NCBI RefSeq assembly: GCF_003597395.2
Contig: NC_133771.1
Location: forward strand, 47,895,988-47,959,987
Length of the DNA: 64,000 bases
Direction of reading: 5' to 3'
DNA from: Chelonoidis abingdonii
Lineage: Eukaryota > Chordata > Testudines > Testudinidae
Part shown: piece after piece, positions 55,674 to 64,000 of the stretch
Layout of the letters: each line of letters begins with the position of its first letter
Numbering within the stretch: the stretch's first letter is position 1
Program-made: the position numbers and the translations under genes
Notes under the pieces: model-generated
Told to the model about the DNA's origin: nothing
The model's database searches: none
Seen by the model: only the letters and a program-made list of their open reading frames with translations

Positions 55674-57730
55674 GATTCATAGATTCATAGACTCTAGGAC
55701 TGGAAGGGACCTCGAGAGGTCATCGAGTCCAGTCCCCTGCACTCATGGCAGGACCAAATACTGTCTAGACCATCCCTGATAGACATTTATCTAACCTACT
55801 CTTAAATATCTCCAGATGGAGATTCCACACACACGTCGGCTCTCCGGACAGGATTCTATATGCCTTACCATGTGAGGACCCTACCTGATAGTTATAGAAG
55901 ACTTTTTGCCTAGATGTCAATCTCTGGGAATCTCCCTTGTTCTGCAGTTGAAAGCCGGTGTGGTCGTTCTGTGTGGCTGTATCATTTAGACGGTGGAGGT
56001 GAACAGGTTTTTCGTCTCTTTCTACACATGATGACCGCTGAGGGGGAGGGGTACCTGAGAATACTGCTAATCATGATTCCCTCATCAGCTGTGTTCTTTC
56101 CAAACTGAGAGGAGGAAACCCGCGAGATTCTTTTCGTCTCTCACTTCAATAGGTTGTTCATGTTCTCATAAAGTAACCTTTATATTACTTGCTTGCTCTT
56201 TCTCTGGACCTCTCCAATTTCTCACATCTTCTCGAAGTTATAGTGGCCGGTGCCCAGAACTGGACACATACTCCGTTGCTGCTCGACTCCCGCACGAAGT
56301 AGTTAGCTGCGTTGTTTAGAATGTGAGTTTCTCGATCTTGTTTGACAGCAATTCCTATTAATGCATCAGAAATCATCGGGTTTTGCTTTTTTTGGTCCAC
56401 TTATGACCCTAGATCTTCTTTCTGCCGTACTCCTTTCGTAGACAGTCTGCTTTCTCAGTCTGTATTGTGTGTGAATTAACTGATATATTCCTTCTAGTGG
56501 AGCCTATTGCATTTGTCTTCTGTATTGAATTATCAATACAGGTTTTTAGCTATCAGAAACCATTTCTCCATTTGGTCCAGAGTCATTTAATTTGAAGGCT
56601 GAAAATCCCTAGAGGCAGTTTGCTAATTCCCTACTAGTTTTGTAATTCGTCGGTCTAAACTGTCCATAGTGTACTTTCTATGCAACTATCTTTTAAGTCC
56701 ATTTGGTCCTATGTGTGGTCTCTTGACTGAGTCTCATATGGCCTGCAGCATAGTTCACTCACTTTCTGAGTTATCAATTAGCTAAATGAAGAAATAACAA
56801 TGTAGAGCTTTTACTGCACGCACTGTAAAGTATGATCATCGCACCACTTGAGAGGTGTAAAGAGACTATAGACCGCTGCGTGTATACTTGTAGCAGGCTG
56901 TTATCGTTTGGATATACATGGACTCAGTAGTCTAGTAGTTTGGGACTAATGACTACAATGTCTCGGATTAGGTGTGCTATTAAAAAAAGAGCATATAAAG
57001 TTCATAAATGCGGTTCGGTGGATCTGACCATGGAATATCAGGAGTATGGGGAGTACGTAGGACTTGGTCCAATTGCCTCTCTGGTAAACAATTTGAGTCA
57101 TGAACCCACAGGTGCAGGTGGCAGGAGTAAGTTTGGTTCTTTCCAGTGTCTCCATTATTCCCTGCTCCTTCATCCACCCCCCAGCGCATCCTTTCATGCT
57201 GCCTCTGTTTGCTAAAGTTATAGCATTATTCCTTCTCTTCCTCAGCGAAAGGCGGTGCCCAGAACTGGACACAATACTCCAGTTGAGGCCTAACCAGCAC
57301 AGAGTAGAGCGGAAGAATGACTTTTCGTGTCTTGTTTACAACACACCTGTTAATGCATCCCAGAATCACGTTTGCTTTTTTTGTGGTCCACTATGACCCC
57401 TAGATCTCTTTCTGCCGTACTCCTTCCTAGACAGTCTCTTCTCAGTCTGTATGTGTGAAACTGATTATTCCTTCCTAAGTGGAGCACTTTGCATTTGTCT
57501 TTATTGAACTTCATCCGGTTTACTTCAGACCATTTCTCCAATTTGTCCAGATCATTTTAATTTTGAACCTGTCCCCCAAAGCAGTTGCAATCCCTCCTAG
57601 TTTGGTATCGTCTGCAAACTTAATAAGTGTACTTTCTATGCCAACATCTAAGTCCATTGATACCAGTGAGTTCTGACTGAGCAATGCCTGCAGCACTAGG
57701 TTCACTCAACATTTCTGTAACAATTTAGCT
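55674..57730 (-). mobile_element. CR1 LINE 3' part, with an error-rich duplicated segment
   Basis: The CR1 3' end starts at 55674 on + as 'atagattcatagactctagg' and 'cgagtccagtcccctgc' (complement of the CR1 tail). 57240-57710 contains the RT: the - strand has 'KFADDTKLGG' (the catalytic FADD motif, 57705-57520) and 'RMKFNKDKCKVLHLGRNNQ' (57541-57350). The intervening 55850-57130 is readable as the same CR1 sequence plus flank but full of indels, and 56190-57020 duplicates 57230-57920. See findings. Confidence 0.75.
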
Positions 57731-57930
57731 AAATGAAAACATAATGAGCCTTTAAATGAACACTGAAAGTATGATCCTCCACCACTTAAGTTAAAGGACT
57801 AAGACCCCTGAGTGTTAACTGTAGCAGGCTCGTTATCTTTGTAAATGGACCAGCATCTAGAGTGGGACAATGACCTACATTCTCCTAGTGTGCATTAAAA
57901 AAGCAAGTAGGAACAAATTATGTTCATTTG

Positions 57931-58414
57931 CATTCATGTAAATCTCAAATAAATCTACTGAGATCAATGGAATTACTCTGTATCTACAAGCATGTAATAG
58001 AGCAGAACTGGGTCAATACTCTTTGTCAGCTTCAATGGCATTTGTACATGCTTTAGGGAAGCAGAAAATTAGTTGTCGTTATTAGTACATTGTGATGCAA
58101 GGCTATTATTAGGACATCATAATATTAGAAGAAAAAATAAGTATTGCTTTCTGCTTTTATATTTTGTATTCCTAAAATATTTTCTAGATTAAAAATTACA
58201 GGTAAGACATTACTTAGCCACTTTCCACAGTCAGTTCAAATGCAAAATCTCTGAAAAGATAGTAATGAATACACCATGTAAATCTGACATTGATTAAGTG
58301 TGAAAAACCAGCATGTTATTTTAACTACCATACCCCTGCATTCTGTCTGTTTCTCGTAGATGGATTTTGTACTGTTTGATTTACATAATAATGAGTATTT
58401 TATACTGTCTTCAG
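57931..58414. other. Intron upstream of exon E
   Basis: A+T-rich; no element recognised. Confidence 0.4.
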
Positions 58415-58468
58415 AACTGCTCTGAAACAGGTATCTTAAATGATAGCATAAAACCTTCACCAAAGAAA
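58415..58468 (+). CDS. Coding exon of the unidentified host gene (exon E)
   Basis: A 54-bp exon, 18 codons, phase 0 at both ends; the other two frames have stops. Acceptor 'ttatactgtcttcag'; donor 'AAGAAA|gtgagtag'. The peptide is NCSETGILNDSIKPSPKK. Identical length and phase to exon C. The next strong acceptor downstream (58840, 'tttgtctcccacag') leads in phase 0 to a stop after eight codons, so it may be a terminal or poison exon. The gene is not recognised. Confidence 0.65.
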
Positions 58469-60423
58469 GTGAGTAGTATACTGCTGTATAACTAATTAGA
58501 CTTCACACTAATTTGTATCTGCCCATGTGTTCTCTGAGTTCATAATCACTATATCTATTGAAATTTGATTTCTGTTCTAAAACACATGATCCTGCAAATA
58601 CACAGGGAGTAACTTTACTCACTTGAATAATCCTGTTTAAGTCAATAGGTGTAATTAATAGTTTGGTGATCATGAGTGCAGAGAACTTTGTTTTTAAAAA
58701 GATGAGATCAAGGGGAGTCCTCGTATGAGTAAAGATACCCACAAATAAAGTGTTTGTAAGATTAGGCCTATATACCATACTGCAGCTCCTGTTCTTTTCT
58801 GCACATCATTTTCTCTCTTCCCCTCTTTTGTCTCCCACAGACTGCGAATCAGAGAGGTTCTGTCTAGCCGCCAGGGCAAGTATTACATTTTTTCTTAAAC
58901 TGTCTTGGTTACAATATGACCACTAAAATGTACCCACAATTAAAGCTAGGCAAAATGTTTCAGCTGAATCTTTTTTCCAGAAAAAAAATGAAGATATTCA
59001 GATTGACTGAAACATTTTGCAAATTTGTGTCAATTTCATTGAATAATTCTTATTCTTATTATTTGATTAGCCACATGCTGAAAAACTTTTGTGTGGGGTT
59101 GAATCCAGATTTTTTTCCAGGTTTTTGGAATTGTCAGTGTCCTGAAAAATGAGTTATACAAACAGCTCTACCTCCCACAACTTCAACTTCACTTTAAGAA
59201 AGTTTTTCTGTGCTCACATAATATAATAAAATGTTTTAGCTGTATATTTTTGTCTTAATCTTATTTAGTTCAATTTGGGTAAGTTCCATCTATGACTGAC
59301 CTTTCCAATATTAACATATAATTCTACTTAGTGGCAATATACAGTTAAATTTATATTCTAAAGTGACTATTTTTAACTGTAACTTGGTAAATCAGTTGCA
59401 TAATTAAAACAGGTGCTTTTTGAATTATTACTTATTTTTACAACTTTTATTTAAAATTTTACAGCTAAAAGTGAGCTAGGCACTAGTATGTATTCAAAGA
59501 CGTAGTCCCTTCCCCAAAGATCTTACAATATACTTTTAAGTGTGACACGAGTAGGAGCAAGCAATAGGGAAGATGAGGTGAAGAATGACAACGGTTATAG
59601 TATTTACTCTGTTATGGTTATGCACACATCAGGATAGTTCCATTAAAGTTAATGATTTATTATGGCAAATTAACATAGTTCTTGCAGACAGTACATTATG
59701 CTTGTGTGTAGATGCAGAACATTGTGTATTATCAGCCAGAATCTCAGGTGATATATATTGGGGTGGCTCTGTTGTCATCAGAGGAGCTATACATATTTAT
59801 ACCACCTGAGGATCTGGTCCTATATGGTTTTTGTGTTCTAGTTACCAGTACATACATGTGAAAATTCTTCTTTTCTTTTGCAGCTGTAAATTAAGATCAG
59901 AAGCTAAAACTGTAGAGTATTTTGAAGTCTGTTGCAATATTGAAATGAAATCAGTGACTCAAGTAGATTTAAATGTTGTTGTTTTTTAAAATGTTGCTTC
60001 CTTTTGTATTAACTGCAATGCAGCAGTAGCACTCAGAGCTATTTTTAAGAGATAATCTAGAAGGTACCAGCAAAAAGAGCCCCACAGATACAGAAATGAA
60101 TGTGGCAAATCTACATACAGTGTCTTGAAATGTTTGCTGTAGTTTTAATGTACGCCACAAAGCACACATCACATTTTCTTTAGAACACAAGTTATATTTT
60201 GAAATTAAATAAACTTGGAGTGTGTGAAAAGTGTTTGTTGTGATTCATTTTCTGCATAAATCCATTTCCAAACATTAACTGATGAAGACTTACCAGCTCT
60301 CCAGGAAATTCAGCTCCCTCATCCTGAAACCTTTTCCCCCAATTGATCTGTAATATTTTACACTCAAGTCTAAACATCAGGAAATTTGGAGCAAAAAGGA
60401 CACCAGTAGTTAGGCGGAAGGGG
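58469..60423. other. Non-coding, scattered repeat scraps
   Basis: 58930-59160 resembles the T/A-rich degenerate repeat at 8330-8650. 59480-59535 is a MIR-like scrap ('gagctaggcactagta' then 'ccccaaagatcttacaata'). A strong acceptor at 59880 ('cttcttttcttttgcag') opens a 35-codon frame to a stop, without a donor. Confidence 0.4.
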
Positions 60424-61205
60424 TGTCACAGTTCAGGGTAACTGGACCTGTATTCCCCTTCTATGGTCTATCAAAGGCACCCACTTATCAGCTTTCAGCT
60501 CCTCAGCCATCACCTCTCTTGAGCGGAGACCAGCAGGGTTCCCTGCCTAGACTATGAGTTCCCCAGCTGCCTTAGCAGACCTGCCTTGTTTTCTCCCCAT
60601 GGGCTATAAACAGCATAATTGGCCAAAGTTAGACGTTACCATACAGTCTTTCTCAGCAAGTATATTATTTTTAAGGTGAAAGCATTACAGAAAAAAACAT
60701 TAAACATAGTAAAAACCTACACGCATGCTAGTAAGCTTATCAGAGATCACCCCAATTCCCTCCAGGGCTCTGGCAGGTGACCACACAGGGGTTTTTCTGT
60801 GGTTACAAGTTCATAACAGCTTTTGCTCACAACAAAAATCCTCATGAATCTGTGAGTCACTTCTTTTTATACAGTTTGCCCTTTGATCTTGGGACCCTGT
60901 GAACAGGCAACCAGCAGACAGTGGATTTTTCCTCAATACATAGCTTCAAAAGGTTGGATTTACATTCCCTTCCTTCCAAGTATTTCCTAGGAAACCTGCT
61001 TACCTAAAAGTTCATTCTTGTCTGGCACCATTGTTTAAAAATTCTGTGATGCACCAGGATTTACATTAGTCATGTCTTTTCTCTTGAGAGGTTACATACA
61101 ATCCCACAAAAATACATATGTTTTGCATTTATAACACCCTGGACTCCAAAGCTAATTAAATTTGATTCAATGAAGTTTGTCCAGGAAATTGCCATATCTG
61201 TCACA
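60424..61205 (-). mobile_element. Solo LTR, 782 bp, minus strand
   Basis: On + it runs from TGTCACAGTTCAGG to CATATCTGTCACA; read on - it starts TGTGACAGATATGG and ends CTGAACTGTGACA, with TG...CA ends as in the LTRs at 25485 and 32147. Flanks gggg and ggga share three of four bases. No internal genes. Confidence 0.55.
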
Positions 61206-62430
61206 GGGATTGGTGGAGATAACAGGAGCTATTACACTGAATTCTTTTCTCAAGAGACTAATGGTAATAAGAGTTAAGAGCATACCTCTTGAGAAAAGTA
61301 CAGCTATCAAATAGATGGCAAAAATGACTGAGGAAAGCACTTCAGTGAGTTCAAGAGGCTGTTTCAGACAATGGATTAAGAAATAGGATAGGACTGAATA
61401 CATTGACAAAAAGAAGCAAGAAATGCAAAAATAAGTGGGTATAATGGGTCGATCTTGTTCTAAAGAGTTCATAGGTTTGTTTTCATTCAGCCACTGAATG
61501 AAAACAAATTAGATCATACAGACTTTTATATTTATTTTTAAAATAATGCTGACTGTTAACTTCAATGCAAAAGATCAAATAGCCTCTGTGCTCCATTTCT
61601 GAGAACAATGGCCTCTATGATGCTTAAGTTTCTGGACTTTTAGTAAGTCTTCTTTCCCATTCTCCTAAGTCTTCACTTTTCTTGCGAAATTCTTCAGACA
61701 CTGATTTCTTTTTTATGCTTGGATTTTATCTTTGTAAATCCCAAATCCCTCTGCTCTGATCTGCAAATTTAGCCGAGATTATTATTCTATCAGCATGTTT
61801 TAAACTTGAAATAAGTGAATCTTTGTGGACCGACGCTCATAAGTGGAGGGAATGCAAAGAAGATAAAAAAGCTCTTGGAGGCACAGTAAGTTACAAGAGT
61901 CAATTTTTTTCACTATCTCCTTGTTTTGTGAGTTTCTTTTTCCATGTATATTTAAAAGAAACATTTTCTATGGCTGTAGAAATGACTTCTTTCAACCAAT
62001 GAAAAGGGAGAGTATATTGGCAATTACAGTCCAATGACCCTATCCCTAATAAAAGAATAGAAACAATATTTATTTTAAGGAAAGATTATGAATAGCAACT
62101 CCCACCAGAAGAAACTGGATTGCTTTTTCAATAGAACTATAAAATTAATGGGTGGCAAGTATAACATATTTGGTCCAAGTTTTGTGGTCTTTACACAGCG
62201 TTTATTCAGTCTTTGCTCAGATAAACACCCATTGAGCTTAGTGAGGATACTTTCTTTCACTGTCACAGACAAACAGTAAATGCAATTTCTGTATTGTGCT
62301 GAAGCAACCACACCTTAAACACACTTCTGCTGTCCTGTGGTTGCTTTGAGCCACACCACTGGCACAAACCACCCTTAAAGGTGGTCAAAGTGGCCAGCTG
62401 GGGACTTTACAAGCACAAGGAAATTCCTTG
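61206..62430. other. Non-coding with a weak exon candidate
   Basis: 61167-61472 on - is an open 101-codon frame of hydrophobic residues that runs into the LTR; judged compositional. 61773-61885 is a weak exon candidate (next entry). Confidence 0.35.
61773..61885 (+). CDS. Weak coding exon candidate
   Basis: Acceptor 'ctgatctgcaaatttag' and a perfect donor 'GGCACA|gtaagt' enclose 113 bp open in one frame. The peptide includes 'CFKLEISESLWTDAHKW' and 'RECKEDKKALGGT', which reads more like protein than the surrounding DNA. Against it, the start phase (two leading bases) does not fit the all-phase-0 exons upstream, and the acceptor is mediocre. Could be another gene's exon or chance. Confidence 0.25.
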
Positions 62431-62930
62431 GTGCTATAGAGCTGTCTTAAGGGAGACTAGGGATGTTCTGAAAGGTGTAGTTAGGGGTCTAGTCAAAGTT
62501 CTGTGCTCTAGCAATTTCTGGCTGCTGCATCAGACTGAAGTCTCGAACCAACACGTACAAGGTAATGGGTGGCACCCAAATACATCAGAGGGTGGCACCT
62601 AGATATGTCGGGGTAATATGTAATTTGCTTGTATCTGTGTATAAAGATGTATCTTAGAGGAAGTGTCTTTGTTTGGCCTAGTGGAAAGTCCCACCAGTAA
62701 CTGAGCTAGTCGATTGTAAGTGCCATACATGTGTTTGTGTACCTGTGATGATTGACCCAGGGCATTAGGACCGTGCTTTGTTGACAATAAACTTGACCAC
62801 ATTCTTTTGCTATGAACCAAGTCTGTGGATTTATTGGGTTGTTCAATTGGAGCCTGCAATCGCCACTATTTGCGCAGAGCTGGGACAGCATGCTGAAAGA
62901 AGACACACGCAGCCAAACATCTGACCACAG
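62430..62930 (+). mobile_element. Probable LTR (endogenous-retrovirus type)
   Basis: LTR-like order on +: an AATAAA at about 62788, then 'tgaccacattcttttgctat', then 'tttattgggttgttcaattg' resembling a U5 end, up to 'gcagagctgggaca'. The boundaries and target duplication are not resolved; no internal genes follow. Confidence 0.4.
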
Positions 62931-63029
62931 TGCTAGCCCCTAACATGGGAGAATTTAAGTACACTAAGAGCAAATATGGGGGCTAGGGAGGAGAAGAGGG
63001 GAGGTCTCTACCTGATACACCGAAAGATC

Positions 63030-63290
63030 TTATATGAGTCAGCAGCGTGTAATGACTAAAGCGTTGGACTGGGAGCCATAGACCTAGATTCTATTCTTGG
63101 CTTCTGACTTGTGATGTTAGACAGGTCACTTCACCTCCCTGGACTTCTATTTTTCTTTTCACCCTTTGACTTCCTTACCTAACTGCATTGTCAGTTCTTC
63201 GGGGCAGGGACTGTCTTGTATTGCATGTTTGTATAGTGCCCAGCACAATGAAGCCCTGAGATGAGCTGGGACCTCTACTACTACTGTGCA
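63030..63290 (+). repeat. MIR/CORE-type SINE
   Basis: tRNA-like head around 'aatgactaaagcgttggact' and 'agacctagattctattc', middle 'aggtcacttcacctccctgg', tail 'cttcggggcagggactgtct' and 'tagtgcccagcacaatg'. Best-preserved full-length member of this group in the window. Confidence 0.65.
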
Positions 63291-63738
63291 AATACATTTA
63301 ACAATAGCAGCCACTCAGCCACATCAGAACTTGGGCTAAGATCAGGCAGAAAATGAATAACTTCCTGAAAAATTAACCTTGCTAATGACACTCTTCTCAA
63401 GCACCACTGACAGCTGCCTGGTGGAACCTTGGTGGCAGTTCAGCTTATGTGCCGGTGATAATGGGATGAATTTTCAGACCGCCTGCATTGTCTATTTTCA
63501 GCTCTGAAAATTCTCCCAGATATGAGAACATCAAAAACTGAGCACGCCCCTTCTGGGCTGTTTCCTAATGGCACCGTCTGCAGTGTCTCCTTTAACCATT
63601 GTAATTCTTTGCTTCCAATGTGCCTCTTTTGGAGTGTGAATTGTAGGCAGGCGCTAATCATGCTGTCACTTTCTAGCTGTAATGCCATGATGTAATTCTG
63701 AAGGGGTCTGGATAGTGAGGTCTTAATGGTGGTGACCA

Positions 63739-64000
63739 GGGGTACGTCTACACTAAGGGATTATTCCAATTTTACATAAACCAGTTTTATAAAACAGATT
63801 GTATAAAGTCGAGTGCACACGGCCGCACTAAGCACATTAATTCGGCGGTGTGCATCCATGGTCCGAGGCTAGCGTCGATTTCCGGAGCGTTGCATTGTGG
63901 GTAGTTATTCCGTAGCTATCCCATAGTTCTCGCAGTCTCCCCCGCCCCTTAGAATTCTGGGTTGAGAGCTCAGTGGCTGATGGGGCAAAAATCATTGTCG
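63739..64000. mobile_element. Harbinger-type element, cut by the window end
   Basis: Left end 'gggtacgtctacactaaggg'. Matches 45049-45370 over the first 170 bp and 29649-31089 further in ('ttagaattctgggttgaga', 'aaaaatcattgtcg'). It continues past the window edge, so coding content is unknown. Confidence 0.75.

Noticed and set aside
61167..61472. 101-codon membrane-protein-like ORF on -
   Set aside because: The + strand is purine-rich here, so the complement gives Leu/Phe/Ile by composition, and the frame runs into an LTR.
1..64000. CRISPR arrays, operons or bacterial genes
   Set aside because: No spaced direct repeats of that kind and no prokaryote-like gene density; the window is vertebrate DNA.

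Overview
The window looks like nuclear DNA of a non-avian reptile, most likely a cryptodiran turtle. Grounds: no dense coding, A+T-rich sequence, and a repeat set typical of turtles. This set includes a tRNA-derived SINE whose 3' half is a CR1 tail (41799-41978), several CR1 3' ends, a Tx1-type L1 LINE, Penelope-like elements, two-gene PIF/Harbinger elements and several hAT families. The turtle call rests on recognising these families, not on a search.

Host gene. I see four well-supported short coding exons on the + strand, each with an AG acceptor, a GT donor and one open frame in phase 0 at both ends: 16589-16714 (42 codons), 28903-29091 (63), 46345-46398 (18) and 58415-58468 (18). A fifth (52600-52728, 43 codons) is plausible and a sixth (61773-61885) is weak. 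They fit the interior of one large gene spanning at least 42 kb, encoding a low-complexity Pro/Ser/Lys-rich region with one Asn-Pro-Phe motif. I could not name the gene. No promoter, first exon or certain last exon is visible.

Repeats, left to right. 2464-5884 is a hAT element with a broken ZMYM1/TTF-zinc-finger transposase. 10540-15560 is a degenerate Tx1-like LINE on the - strand. 18010-20700 holds a CR1 end and an LTR element with a duplicated LTR end. 22081-23413 and 26988-27526 are two copies of one hAT fold-back family, each with a perfect 8-bp target duplication. 25485-26120 and 32147-32640 are solo LTRs with 4-bp duplications. 29649-31089, 45049-45370 and 63739-64000 are Harbinger-type elements with related ends. 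33641-34185 and 47716-48683 are Penelope-like elements, the second a hairpin with a 10-bp duplication. 37741-40490 is a decayed Harbinger with convergent transposase and MYB-like remnants. 49002-50710 is a hAT element whose interior is C-rich and CpG-rich.

Assembly warning: 55850-57130 looks like an error-rich duplicate of 57230-57920, most simply a gap filled with an uncorrected long read.

There is no operon, CRISPR array, prokaryotic gene or rRNA gene. The transposons appear to be fossils within the introns and flanks of the host gene. I found no convincing undescribed defence or mobile system; the unidentified gene and the fold-back elements are the best leads.
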